Below are positions 44,991 through 54,305 of a stretch of DNA of 64,000 bases, in pieces. Below the pieces are notes generated by a model. It was not told the DNA's origin, did not search any database, and was given only the letters and a program-made list of their open reading frames with translations. The position numbers were made by a program, and so were the translations under genes. This DNA is from Alteromonas genovensis (lineage in GTDB: Bacteria > Pseudomonadota > Gammaproteobacteria > Enterobacterales > Alteromonadaceae), in contig NZ_JAAAWO010000005.1 in assembly GCF_010500895.1 (NCBI RefSeq), positions 62,001 through 126,000 on the forward strand. The letters are read 5' to 3'. Each line of letters opens with the position of its first letter. Positions within the stretch are counted from its first letter, which is position 1.

Positions 44991-45866
44991 ATGCAATTAT
45001 TTGTAAATGATTTGACAGTAATGGACTTTTCTTACCTGTGTCCGAAGCGCGGAATGGTAGGGGAAAGTTGGATTGTCGATGTAGTATTGGACGGCGAACT
45101 GAACGAAGAGAGCATGGTCCAAGATTTTGGCCACGTGAAGAAAAATCTCAAGCGATTGATAGATGAATATGTCGATCACAAACTGCTAGTGCCCGCAGAA
45201 TATGCTGGGTCAGAGGTTATTCACGATGAAGACAGCGAGCAAGTTGAGGTGCGTTTTAGTCGTGAGAACGGCGAGAAAATAATGCTTTATTGCCCGGCTG
45301 AAGCCTACGCCATTTTATATTCCGATGTGATCACCATGGACTCGGTAGGGGTTTATCTCAAAGAGGTGCTTGCAACGCATCTTCCCGAGAATGTAGATAA
45401 TTTGACATTGAATCTACGAACGGAAGTAATAAGTTCGCCTTTTTATCACTATACCCACGGACTTAAAAAGCACGACGGCAACTGCCAACGTATTGCTCAC
45501 GGTCACCGGTCTCGTATCGACATTTATCTCGATGGCAAGATATGTGAAGAAAGCCAAACCTATTGGGCAAAACGCTGGGAAGACATCTACGTTGCCACTC
45601 GCGAAGACGAAATTAAGTATGCTGACAGAAAATTGTCGGGCTCTGTTGACGCACCTGAAGACTATTTATGTTTTGGTTATGAGTCTTCGCAAGGATACTT
45701 TGAGCTACTTATTGCTAAAGCAGTGTGTGAAGTGATTGAGACAGATTCCACGGTAGAGTGTCTAGCGCAGTACTTGCTAGTGGAACAAAAGAAAAGAACG
45801 CCAAACGGCGAATGCAAAGTGGTTGCATACGAAGGCGTTGGCAAGGGCGCGTTAGTTTCTGGGTAA
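44991..45866 (+). CDS. 6-pyruvoyl-tetrahydropterin synthase (QueD)-like protein, two-part
   Basis: 291 residues made of two PTPS-like halves. The N-terminal half has the motif that follows the active site in QueD (SMVQDFGHVKKNL at 41-53, VDHKLL at 61-66) but no HGH. The C-terminal half has HGLKKHDGNCQRIAHGHRSRIDIYLDG (His156, Cys165, HGH 170-172), the zinc and catalytic-Cys region, but no DFG-x-x-K. Annotated relatives in Alteromonadales and Shewanella are usually called 6-carboxytetrahydropterin synthase. Whether it makes a queuosine precursor is uncertain; no other que gene is nearby. It is 65 bases after yejK on the same strand. Confidence 0.8.
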   Translation: MQLFVNDLTVMDFSYLCPKRGMVGESWIVDVVLDGELNEESMVQDFGHVKKNLKRLIDEYVDHKLLVPAEYAGSEVIHDEDSEQVEVRFSRENGEKIMLYCPAEAYAILYSDVITMDSVGVYLKEVLATHLPENVDNLTLNLRTEVISSPFYHYTHGLKKHDGNCQRIAHGHRSRIDIYLDGKICEESQTYWAKRWEDIYVATREDEIKYADRKLSGSVDAPEDYLCFGYESSQGYFELLIAKAVCEVIETDSTVECLAQYLLVEQKKRTPNGECKVVAYEGVGKGALVSG

Positions 45867-46127
45867 CGCGTAACCGAAAAGTTTGGGTGCAGCCCTTGCG
45901 TCTGTATCCTAGCTACCGTGTTATAGCGGCGATATCGTAGTAAATAGAGCTTAGCTATTGCCCTTGCACACGGGTGCGTGCGAATGCCCTCAGGAGTGCT
46001 AAAAATGGGTTAGGCTGAATAATGATTTTTACTCAGCTTGTTTATTTATTGTAAAGACATGGCCTACTTACTCCTATTAGACACTCTGCAAAGTACACTT
46101 TTTTTGTTGGTAAAGGATTTCGACCTC

Positions 46128-47156
46128 ATGAAGTTTTCACTGAATATAAGAAATAGCACCACGCACTTCACCTCTGTGCTAGCCGCATTTGTTATTGGGA
46201 GCTTTTCTACAAACGCCTACGCTACAAATGTGTATTCCACTGATGCTTTTTCTGATAGCTCACTTCCAGGTAGCTCGCGCCCGAGTAGCGTTGCGCCCAA
46301 TATTGCCCTCCGCAATAGCTCGGTCGCGAGGGCTACGCTATCCACCGGCATTGCGGCGCAAAGCAGTACAATGGATACCAAGCCAAGCGATAACAAGCAA
46401 CCATCATCACTTGTGTTAAACGGCGTATTTACTCAAGGTGCATTGTTACGCGGTGAAGTACCTAAAAACGCAACTGTGACCCTAAATGATGCGGCTGTGC
46501 CCACAAACCGTGATGGAAAGTTTGTTATTGGTTTCGATCGAACTGCACCGCTTGAACATACCCTTACAGTAACCCTTGCTGATGGCAGCGAAACAGTGCG
46601 CCACATTACGTTAGAAAAGCGTGAATACAATATTCAGCGTATCGACGGTTTAGAACAAAAGATGGTAACGCCGCCGGCATCGGTCACTCAGCGTATTAAG
46701 CAAGACAACATTAACGTGGCAAAAGCGAGAAGCACTAACAGCGATTTAGACGCGCTATTTACTCGTTTTACCTGGCCCGCTAAAGGCCCCATCACCGGCG
46801 TATATGGCAGTCAGCGGGTGTTAAACGGCGTGCCTAAGTGGCCACACTACGGCGTAGATGTGGGCGCTCCAACGGGAACACCTGTTTATGCGCCAGTTGA
46901 TGGCATTGTCACCATGGCAGAGGACTTATATTACTCAGGTAATACTCTCATTCTCGACCATGGGATGCGGGTATTTTCTACCTTTCTTCATTTAAACAGT
47001 ATAACCGTTAATGTTGGGGATAGAGTAAAAAAAGGCGAGCAAATTGGTACTATCGGCGAAACGGGGCGGGCCACGGGTCCACACTTAGACTGGCGTATTA
47101 ATCTTGGTAAAATGCGCTTAGACCCACAAACTATTGTATCTGGTACTCCAAAATAA
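46128..47156 (+). CDS. M23-family peptidoglycan hydrolase-like protein, exported
   Basis: 342 residues from ATG 46128, with AAAGGA upstream; an upstream extension from 46038 has no ribosome site. A signal peptide ends near NAYA. A Ser-rich linker (35-95), a small beta domain with GVFTQGALLRGEVPKNATVTLN, and the LytM/M23 domain follow: His240 and Asp244 in HYGVDVG, and His319 in GPHLDW. In most M23 enzymes the last motif is H-x-H; here the zinc-ligand position is Asp321. TWPAKGPITGVYGSQR marks the domain start. It probably cuts or senses cell-wall peptides in the periplasm. Confidence 0.88.
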   Translation: MKFSLNIRNSTTHFTSVLAAFVIGSFSTNAYATNVYSTDAFSDSSLPGSSRPSSVAPNIALRNSSVARATLSTGIAAQSSTMDTKPSDNKQPSSLVLNGVFTQGALLRGEVPKNATVTLNDAAVPTNRDGKFVIGFDRTAPLEHTLTVTLADGSETVRHITLEKREYNIQRIDGLEQKMVTPPASVTQRIKQDNINVAKARSTNSDLDALFTRFTWPAKGPITGVYGSQRVLNGVPKWPHYGVDVGAPTGTPVYAPVDGIVTMAEDLYYSGNTLILDHGMRVFSTFLHLNSITVNVGDRVKKGEQIGTIGETGRATGPHLDWRINLGKMRLDPQTIVSGTPK

Positions 47157-47416
47157 GAACGGAATTGACCAAACACTTTTTACTTCAGCGTGGCGTTTAA
47201 CAATCATTTCGATAGATAAGAGCCTTGATAAACAAGCGCCTCGATAATCAAGGGCTTCGATTATCACGGGCAATGAGAATCAAGAGCAATGAGAATTAAA
47301 AGCCTCGTTCAAGCAAGGTTTTTATCACACAAGGCGGCGCTGCAGTGCGCCGTTTCAGTGCACCGCTCCAGTGTATTGCCTACATAAATCGACCCGGTGC
47401 ACCGCCTTTTGACAAA

Positions 47417-49267
47417 CTACTTAACGCCAAGCCAATGGTTAAACACGTCTGCGTCGTTTATCTCAAAAAACGCCATGTCTTTTCTCGCTTCCATAACAGG
47501 TAAGGTCACGTTTAACAATTGGCCGTCTCGAATTAAGCTGACTTCTGCTGTTGACTCTAACGTTGTATCCAAAATACGTTGTAACTTGCCTTGAGAAACC
47601 ACATGCCCATTTATCGCAATAATATTATCGTTCAGTAGGATCCCCGCGTGCATGGCGGCAAGCCCCTCAAATACTTGAGCAACAGTTAATCCTAATGGGG
47701 CGGGTTTAAGCGTTGCGCCAAGCTGTCGTTTCATAGGCGCCTTCAATGATAAGCCGCCTTTATCTTCGCTAGATACCTTCGCCCGAGTGCGAAGTGCAAT
47801 ACCAATTCGTTGGACTAATGCTTCTAATTCAACGTCGTCTGTGTGGTATACAACGCTATTTAAATAGTCTGATACATCAATATCAAAGTGCGCTTTACAT
47901 AACGTCTGTATGACATTATCCGGCGTTCCACTCTCGTCTTTACCGTACTGCTGCCATAAAACACGCATGACATCGTCGAGGCACACCTTATCGCCAGATT
48001 GTTCTCGCAATAGTAAATCGAGCCCTAGCGCGATAATACCGCCCTTGGTGTAATAGCTAACAATATTGTTAGTGGCACTGGCGTCTTGCTTGTAAAATTT
48101 TGTCCATGCATCAAAACTACTTTCGGCCGCACTTTGCTTAAATCGTCCAGCGTTTTGCAAAAGCCTACTTATATTTTGAGCAACAATATCGAGGTACTTT
48201 TGCGCTGGTATTGTGCCAACACGAGCAAGGGTGACGTCGTCATAGAAACTGGTAAATCCTTCGTATATCCACAGTTGGTTGGTATAGCTTTCTTTGGATA
48301 AATCCGGTTTTACCATCACATTAGGTTTAATGCGTTTCACGTGCCATGTATGAAAAAACTCATGACTACAAAGACTTAAAAACGTAACGTATCCATCTGT
48401 CTTTTCTTCGCCGTCACCAATGAGAGGAAGCTCAAAGCGAGGGTAGAGCAATGCCGTAGAATATTTGTGCTCTAACCCACCAAAACCGTTATCGGCTAGC
48501 AGGGTCATAAACAGGTAATCTTTCACTGGATAGGGCGTGCCAAATAGTGACAGGTGATGTTGGCATATAGGGGTTAAGTCTTTCGCAATTCTCGCATAAT
48601 CAATGTTGTTGTTGCCTGAAAATAGCAGCGTAAAGTTCACATTATCTACTTCAAACTCGCAGGTGTCGGCAACGCCTACATAAATGGGATGATCGATAAA
48701 CTCATCATAGTTTTTCGCTCCAAAATACCACGCCCTAGCATTGGCATCGGCGTCTATCTTACTATCTAAGGAGCAGGGCGCTCGCGTTTCCATCGACGTA
48801 TGCCCATTCCAGTTCGATGGAATATTATCGTCTACTGTTATTTCAAGCTGATGCTGTGAGTTTTCAAATTCTTCAATGTGTAAAAATGCACTGGTTCCAT
48901 TGATAAACGCATATTCATGATTGATGAAGGCAGACCGAATAGATAAGTCATTTGCATAAATCGTATAATTGATAATGCAGGCCTCACCATCAGTCTGTAT
49001 TGACCATGTTTGTTTGTCTAACTTCTCAATGCTAACGGATGATTGAGTAAAGGCTTCTGGTGTAAGCGTATTCGCCGCTGTTTTCTTTGCAGACAGCGAG
49101 ACAATGTTCTTTGCGAAATCGCGAACCATATAACTACCCGGTATCCAACTAGGTAAGGAAAGCGTTAGCGAAGAGGCGCTATGAGCAGGAATTGATAGCT
49201 GAACATCAAACTGATGAGCCTGCCACTGAGATAAATTAAGTGAAAAATGCAACGTGTTATCAGACAT
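47417..49267 (-). CDS. M61-family metallopeptidase with PDZ domain
   Basis: 616 residues. The glycyl-aminopeptidase-like catalytic core has GLEHKYS (264-270) and the zinc site HEFFH (His302, Glu303, His306) in SLCSHEFFHTWHVKRIKP, followed by LWIYEGFTSFYDD, which supplies the third ligand Glu. An N-terminal beta domain (1-180) begins with SLNLSQWQAHQFDVQLSIP, and a PDZ domain occupies about 500-600 (GLTVAQVFEGLAAMHAGILLNDNIIAINGH). No signal peptide is visible. It cleaves N-terminal Gly or Ala from peptides in characterised relatives. Alone on its strand, convergent with the M23 gene. Confidence 0.92.
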   Translation of the reverse strand: MSDNTLHFSLNLSQWQAHQFDVQLSIPAHSASSLTLSLPSWIPGSYMVRDFAKNIVSLSAKKTAANTLTPEAFTQSSVSIEKLDKQTWSIQTDGEACIINYTIYANDLSIRSAFINHEYAFINGTSAFLHIEEFENSQHQLEITVDDNIPSNWNGHTSMETRAPCSLDSKIDADANARAWYFGAKNYDEFIDHPIYVGVADTCEFEVDNVNFTLLFSGNNNIDYARIAKDLTPICQHHLSLFGTPYPVKDYLFMTLLADNGFGGLEHKYSTALLYPRFELPLIGDGEEKTDGYVTFLSLCSHEFFHTWHVKRIKPNVMVKPDLSKESYTNQLWIYEGFTSFYDDVTLARVGTIPAQKYLDIVAQNISRLLQNAGRFKQSAAESSFDAWTKFYKQDASATNNIVSYYTKGGIIALGLDLLLREQSGDKVCLDDVMRVLWQQYGKDESGTPDNVIQTLCKAHFDIDVSDYLNSVVYHTDDVELEALVQRIGIALRTRAKVSSEDKGGLSLKAPMKRQLGATLKPAPLGLTVAQVFEGLAAMHAGILLNDNIIAINGHVVSQGKLQRILDTTLESTAEVSLIRDGQLLNVTLPVMEARKDMAFFEINDADVFNHWLGVK

Positions 49268-49453
49268 AAAAACTCATTTTATTTACGTAGTTAAGAACTA
49301 GTGTACTATAAGTGAATACTGAAGTGAGCGTACTTAAGCATCAAACGCGCTAGACACTATCTGAAATATTGTTGAAGCCAAATGTGTATCTAATTAGCGA
49401 TAGCGCGACCGATATTGCTTCTAACAGGATGAGAAGGGCTGAGTAGTAAACCT

Positions 49454-50137
49454 ATGGTTGAAAGAACTAGTACTAACACAATAAGCGAAGAAGATTTTGA
49501 GGCGCTCAATGCGTTTCGACCAGGGGATGTTGTCGATTTTGAGATCACCATGCCTACGGCATCGAAACGCGTCAAAACAGAATATATAGGCATGCATACC
49601 AACGACTGCATGATGTTTCACATCCCAAATTCATCAAAATGGATAACGGTGAGAGATGCGTTAACGGTTGATAATGATATTGTGGTTCGCTCGATAGTAG
49701 AGGGGAGCACCGGGCAGGTCATTGCTTATCGGGTAAAAGTGCTGAAGCTACTTTCAAAACCCGCCGGCATATTAATTACCAGCTTTCCTTCACGCATACA
49801 ACGAATAGGACTTCGAGCCTCAACACGTTCACTGCCTGGCGTTGCCATAAACATCAAGTCAGAGGTTTTCGAGGGTGATGAAGATGCATCGGGGATCATC
49901 GTCGACTTATCAAAACACGGGTGCAAAGTCGGGCTTCAGGTGAAACCTGAGTGGCCCATTTTGATTGACAATACCGAAATAACACTTGTATATATGCTTG
50001 ATGGAGAAGCGGTTGAAATTAAAGCCATGGTTAAAAATCATAAGTTAGATAATCGAATAGTCTATTACGGGCTCAAATTTCAAACTGGTGATGCAATGAT
50101 TGGCGAGTTACTCGCAAGACATACTTTGGTGTCGTAG
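49454..50137 (+). CDS. PilZ-domain c-di-GMP-binding protein, YcgR-like
   Basis: 227 residues. The N-terminal half (20-100) is a YcgR-N-like beta domain (LNAFRPGDVVDFEITMP). The PilZ domain has the c-di-GMP motifs R-x-x-x-R in LRASTRSLPG and D-x-S-x-x-G in IVDLSKHGCKVGL, both intact. Such proteins bring c-di-GMP levels to flagellar motors, pili or exopolysaccharide enzymes. No flagellar gene is adjacent, so the target is unknown. The start has only a weak ribosome site. Confidence 0.88.
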   Translation: MVERTSTNTISEEDFEALNAFRPGDVVDFEITMPTASKRVKTEYIGMHTNDCMMFHIPNSSKWITVRDALTVDNDIVVRSIVEGSTGQVIAYRVKVLKLLSKPAGILITSFPSRIQRIGLRASTRSLPGVAINIKSEVFEGDEDASGIIVDLSKHGCKVGLQVKPEWPILIDNTEITLVYMLDGEAVEIKAMVKNHKLDNRIVYYGLKFQTGDAMIGELLARHTLVS

Positions 50138-50284
50138 TTTTTTTAAACTGACCCTATGTATTTTCATCAAAAGCGGTACTGTCATCCGCTGTACAATTTT
50201 TGATCTTAATGTAAGCATTTTATTCGCTAGTAAGCTAAGTAAAAACCTAACAAACTCATAATTCAAATAATAAGGTGAGGGACA

Positions 50285-50746
50285 ATGAGAAGTATTGAAA
50301 GGCTGCTGATGCAGTACGGTGAAAGCCATCAAAATAAGACTAACGTGATAATTCACGCTATTGCAGTGCCGAGTATTTATTTGGTAACCCTTGGCTTGCT
50401 TTGGAGTATACCTACCCCAGACGCTATCGCGCATTTTGATATTACATGGGCGCACATCATCGCTATTCCAGTACTGTATTACTACTTTTCTTTGTCTGGC
50501 CCTATTGGTGCGGCTATGACATTACTTACTATCGCGTGTTTTGGTGTGGTAAATCTGTTGGTTCACTTCGATATTCCTGTTTGGCAATTCAGCTTGGCGC
50601 TGTTTGTGGTTATGTGGATTTTACAATTTGTTGGCCACAAAATAGAGGGGAAAAAGCCCTCATTTTTCGAAGATCTTCGGTTTCTGCTCGTTGGTCCTGC
50701 ATGGTGGTGGGTTCACTGGCTTAAACGTATGAACATTAGCTATTAA
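50285..50746 (+). CDS. Mpo1-like membrane protein (DUF962)
   Basis: 153 residues with four hydrophobic segments. YGESHQNKTNVIIHAIAVPSIY at the start, LVHFDIP in the middle and QFVGHKIEGKKPSFFEDLRFLLVGPAWWW near the end match the Mpo1/YGL010w family. The yeast member is an iron-dependent 2-hydroxy fatty acid dioxygenase, and the conserved His residues (15, 24, 94 and 120) would bind the metal. Function in bacteria is inferred only. A GGTGAGGG ribosome site precedes the ATG. Confidence 0.88.
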   Translation: MRSIERLLMQYGESHQNKTNVIIHAIAVPSIYLVTLGLLWSIPTPDAIAHFDITWAHIIAIPVLYYYFSLSGPIGAAMTLLTIACFGVVNLLVHFDIPVWQFSLALFVVMWILQFVGHKIEGKKPSFFEDLRFLLVGPAWWWVHWLKRMNISY

Positions 50747-50960
50747 AGCAGTTACACAATTAGCCCGGCGTGTTGACGTTAATCTTTTTGTTTTGTCGTT
50801 ACAAAGCGCTAATTGCTGCGGGAATACACAGTAAACGTCAAGTCGCCCCTAGCTGCGACCAGACGCACTACCTACACGACCAAGCTGCTTGGGTCATTGA
50901 ATTCCAAGCGTATAATCTCACTACAAGCTCTATATTTGGTAATAATAAGTTGGTGTTACA

Positions 50961-52034
50961 GTGAGTCGCTTCCAGCGAGTAATCGAAAGTAATGAGCGTT
51001 TATTTTGGACTTTGCACAGTGCAGGGTGGGCAGGATTTGCGCTAATTTACTACATAGGCTCTTTTCTACATGATGTAAGATCCATTTGGGTTTTCATTAT
51101 CATGCTTAATGCATACGCAGGTTGGTTACTAACTATTCCGTTGCGCTATGTCTATCGGTGGGCTCGAAAGCGTTCTCCTTTCAAGATGATCCTTATTGTT
51201 ATCGCATCGTGCTATATCGTGGCGCTGGTGTGGGCTGTGGTAAAAAACATCAACTATTGGGAGATATACAAGCACGGTTATCGCCCAGACGAATGGTATA
51301 TGTACTTCACCAACACCATTAACTCGTTGATTATGGTTGGTTGTTGGAGTGGTGTTTATTTTGGTATCAAAAACTTTCAAATGCTGCAAAAAGAGAAGCA
51401 AAATGCGCTCAAAGCCAGCACTATGGCACATCAAGCTCATATCAAGATGTTGCGATATCAATTAAATCCTCATTTTCTATTTAACACGCTAAATGCTATC
51501 TCAACGTTAATCCTGTTGAAAGAGAATGACACTGCCGAAGCTATGGTTTCTAAATTAAGTAACTTTTTGCGTTACTCACTTGATAACGATCCCATTAAGC
51601 GGGTTCCGCTAGGCCAGGAAATAAAAGCACTTCGTCTCTATCTTGAAATCGAAAAAGTGCGATTCGACGACCGCTTAGAAGTCATCTGGGATATCGATAC
51701 CAAATGCGAATCGGCATTGGTACCGAGTATGATACTTCAGCCCATAATTGAAAATGCCATTAAACATGCCATTTCTAAAATGGAAAATGGTGGCCAAATT
51801 GCGATAACAGCCCGTACCTTCGGCAATGACTTACTGATGGACGTGGCCGATAATGGCCCTGGTGCTGATATAAAAGATGGCAAATTAAGCCGTAAAAATG
51901 GCGTAGGACTGGTGAACATAAAAGAGCGCTTACAATCGCTTTACCAACGCAACTTTGCATTTTCTATTGAGCACAATCAGCCCTCGGGTGTACGAGTACG
52001 AATTCGTATTCCCTATGACGTAAAGGACGTATGA
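50961..52034 (+). CDS. LytS/AlgZ-type sensor histidine kinase
   Basis: 357 residues from GTG 50961. Four membrane helices (residues 13-37, 41-62, 74-97 and 118-136) without a large periplasmic domain, a short coil, then the His_kinase domain with His171 in QLNPHFLFNTLNAI and an ATPase domain with ENAIKHA, DNGPGA and KNGVGLVNIKERL. The conserved RFDDRLEV region is present. Phosphotransfer to the LytTR regulator one base downstream is near-certain from the gene order. The stimulus is unknown. Confidence 0.93.
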   Translation: MSRFQRVIESNERLFWTLHSAGWAGFALIYYIGSFLHDVRSIWVFIIMLNAYAGWLLTIPLRYVYRWARKRSPFKMILIVIASCYIVALVWAVVKNINYWEIYKHGYRPDEWYMYFTNTINSLIMVGCWSGVYFGIKNFQMLQKEKQNALKASTMAHQAHIKMLRYQLNPHFLFNTLNAISTLILLKENDTAEAMVSKLSNFLRYSLDNDPIKRVPLGQEIKALRLYLEIEKVRFDDRLEVIWDIDTKCESALVPSMILQPIIENAIKHAISKMENGGQIAITARTFGNDLLMDVADNGPGADIKDGKLSRKNGVGLVNIKERLQSLYQRNFAFSIEHNQPSGVRVRIRIPYDVKDV

Positions 52035-52035
52035 T

Positions 52036-52863
52036 ATGACCAAGCAAATGATTAAAACCATTGTGGTAGACGATGAGCCTCTTGCTCGCAGAGGGTTACG
52101 TGCAAGGCTTGAACGTCATAGCGATATTCAAGTGCTGGCCGAGTGCCAAAATGGTCTTGAGGCGGTAAGCAGTATTTCTCAACATCGCCCAGACCTCGTT
52201 TTTCTCGATATTCAAATGCCAGGGCTCAATGGATTTCAAGTCATTCATAAACTTCGTGAACTGAAACAGCCCATTCCAATGATTGTTTTTGTCACCGCAT
52301 ACGACAGCTATGCGATTAAAGCGTTTGACGTGCATGCGTTGGATTATCTATTGAAACCAGCAGATGACGAACGACTTGGCGCAGCCCTCGATAAGGTAAG
52401 AGATTACACCAGCACGGCCCACCAAGACGAACAGTCACAAAAGTTAGTGAGTTTAGTTGCAGAATTAACAGGCGACGACTGTGAAGAAATTTTACGCAAG
52501 CTAGCGAATGGTGAACCGGTAGAAACCAACCCTTATCCAGACGTGCTTGCTATTAAAGATGGCTCTGAAGTGACACGAGTCAACGTTCAAGATATTCAGT
52601 GGATAGATGCGGCTGGCGATTACATGTGTGTTCACGCGCTAGACGGTATGCACATCATGCGTAAAACCATGAAAGAATTGGAGCAGGAATTGAACCCTCA
52701 GTTCTTTGTTAGAGTGCACCGCTCCGCAATTGCAAATATCCGTTTTGTGAAAAAGCTAGTGAGTCATATTAGCGGCGAATACCACCTCATTTTACAAAAT
52801 GATACCGAGCTAAAGGTGAGCAGAAGTCATCGAGATAAGGTGAAAGCTGCAATGAAGATGTAG
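52036..52863 (+). CDS. LytTR-family response regulator
   Basis: 275 residues. Receiver domain with VDDEP at 11-15, phospho-acceptor Asp58 in LVFLDIQMPG, VTAYDSYAIKAFDVHALDYLLKP (signal Thr and Lys). A linker (120-170) leads to a LytTR DNA-binding domain: ALKDG-type segment AIKDGSEVTRVNVQDIQWIDAAGDYM, FVRVHRSAIANI and ELKVSRSHRDKVKAAM. It follows the kinase gene by one base and is followed by a strong terminator. LytTR proteins bind pairs of short direct repeats; no target was identified here. Confidence 0.93.
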   Translation: MTKQMIKTIVVDDEPLARRGLRARLERHSDIQVLAECQNGLEAVSSISQHRPDLVFLDIQMPGLNGFQVIHKLRELKQPIPMIVFVTAYDSYAIKAFDVHALDYLLKPADDERLGAALDKVRDYTSTAHQDEQSQKLVSLVAELTGDDCEEILRKLANGEPVETNPYPDVLAIKDGSEVTRVNVQDIQWIDAAGDYMCVHALDGMHIMRKTMKELEQELNPQFFVRVHRSAIANIRFVKKLVSHISGEYHLILQNDTELKVSRSHRDKVKAAMKM

Positions 52864-52981
52864 ATGAGTACTGCACTTAAGCTCGCTCTTAAGTTAGCAG
52901 CAAGGTATATGTCTTTAAGTCTCATTATCTTGAGCAACGCTGGACCTATTTAGCCTTTCGGTTTGAACTTGGCAACAAACA

Positions 52982-53015
52982 AGAAAAGCGCCTAAAAGGG
53001 CGCTTTTCTGTATTT
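52982..53015 (+). terminator. terminator after the LytS/LytTR operon
   Basis: AGAAAAGCGCC-TAAAAG-GGCGCTTTTCT, a stable stem with a T-containing tail. The 53016-53157 remainder up to pfkA shows nothing clear. Confidence 0.85.
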
Positions 53016-53157
53016 TCATCAGTCAGCTTTTCAACTCATACCTTAAAATATCACTTCCTCAAAACATAAACTCTTTACGCCCTCTTATTGATTAAGCGTC
53101 GCTTTATCAATAGGAAACAATTTATGTGAATTATTCAATAGAAGAGGTTAAGTGGTA

Positions 53158-54153
53158 TTAACCATACCTTTCATTCATTATTGATTTCATTAAGGCCACT
53201 TGTGCGCTGTTTAACGGTTTACTATCACTGGTTGTGGTGAGCGGCACAGTAGTGGGTTCTCTGTTCACTTCTCCTACCATGACATTGCTTGTATCTGTAC
53301 CCACAAGACTTACCGCGTATTCGCCTAATGAAGTCGCAAGTAGCCTGTCGTTGCTTACCGGAGTACCTCCTCGTTGCACATGTCCAAGAGTTACCGGTCT
53401 TACATCAGTAATTCCACTGTCGTTAAGCGCTTTAGTAAGGGCCTGCAGCCCTTGCGGCCATACGTTTTCTGCCACTACCACGATAAAGCTTACCGAGCCT
53501 CTCACGCGGCGCTGAGCATGAATTTGTGTGAGAATTTTCTTTATCTCACTTTCTGGCGATTCAAAGAATTCCGGTAAAATAACATAATCTGCTGCGGACG
53601 AGAGCGCTGCGTTCAGCGCTAAGAAACCGGCGTGCCTTCCCATCACCTCAACTAAAAATATGCGTTCAAATGCATCTGCAGTATCTCGTACCTTATCGAT
53701 TGAGTTCATTGCAGTATCTATAGCAGTGTAATAACCAATGGTGGCATCGGTACCGGCTATATCATTGTCTATGGTGCCTGGAATACCGATAATTTGGCCA
53801 AGGTAATGGTCGGCCAGATGTGTAGCCCCGCGAAATGAACCGTCACCACCAATAACAAGAAGAGCATCTACGCCTGCCTCGGATAAATTAGCAGCCGCTT
53901 GCTTTAACCCCGCTTCTTCGGTGAAGGCTTTACACCGAGCGCTGTGTAATACGGTACCCCCTTGCTGAATAAGGTTGTGAGTAGAGTCTAGCGAAAGAGA
54001 GATAGATTCTTGTTTAATTAATCCATTGTAGCCATGAAGATAACCTATTAAATCGTAATTCCGCTTTTTGCAGGCAATCACAATTGCCCTAATGCATGCA
54101 TTCATGCCCGGTGCATCACCACCCGACGTTAATACTGCTACACGTTTTGACAC
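53158..54153 (-). CDS. pfkA: ATP-dependent 6-phosphofructokinase
   Basis: 331 residues from GTG 54153, which has AAGGA seven bases upstream and gives MSKRVAVLTSGGDAPGMNA; the reading frame extends further upstream but without homology. Motifs: ATP-site GGDG followed by Ser (ATP-type, rather than GGDD of the pyrophosphate enzymes), substrate-site PGTIDNDIAGTD, MGRHAGFLA, and RPVTLGHVQRGGTP. It phosphorylates fructose 6-phosphate in glycolysis. Many Alteromonadales rely on the Entner-Doudoroff route, so the enzyme here supports a full glycolytic path for the glucose from the glucan locus. Divergent from the lipoprotein gene. Confidence 0.94.
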   Translation of the reverse strand: MSKRVAVLTSGGDAPGMNACIRAIVIACKKRNYDLIGYLHGYNGLIKQESISLSLDSTHNLIQQGGTVLHSARCKAFTEEAGLKQAAANLSEAGVDALLVIGGDGSFRGATHLADHYLGQIIGIPGTIDNDIAGTDATIGYYTAIDTAMNSIDKVRDTADAFERIFLVEVMGRHAGFLALNAALSSAADYVILPEFFESPESEIKKILTQIHAQRRVRGSVSFIVVVAENVWPQGLQALTKALNDSGITDVRPVTLGHVQRGGTPVSNDRLLATSLGEYAVSLVGTDTSNVMVGEVNREPTTVPLTTTSDSKPLNSAQVALMKSIMNERYG

Positions 54154-54305
54154 AATAAAATCCTTCTCAGTAGGTTTCGTTCTTATAGTATGAAAAGTAG
54201 AGCAGACTGTTTGGAAGGTAAAGCCATTTATTTTGCACTTTTTCCATCTGAGCGGTCTATACAGTATTACGCTCTTTACACACAACATATTGAAGGCTAA
54301 TCAAA

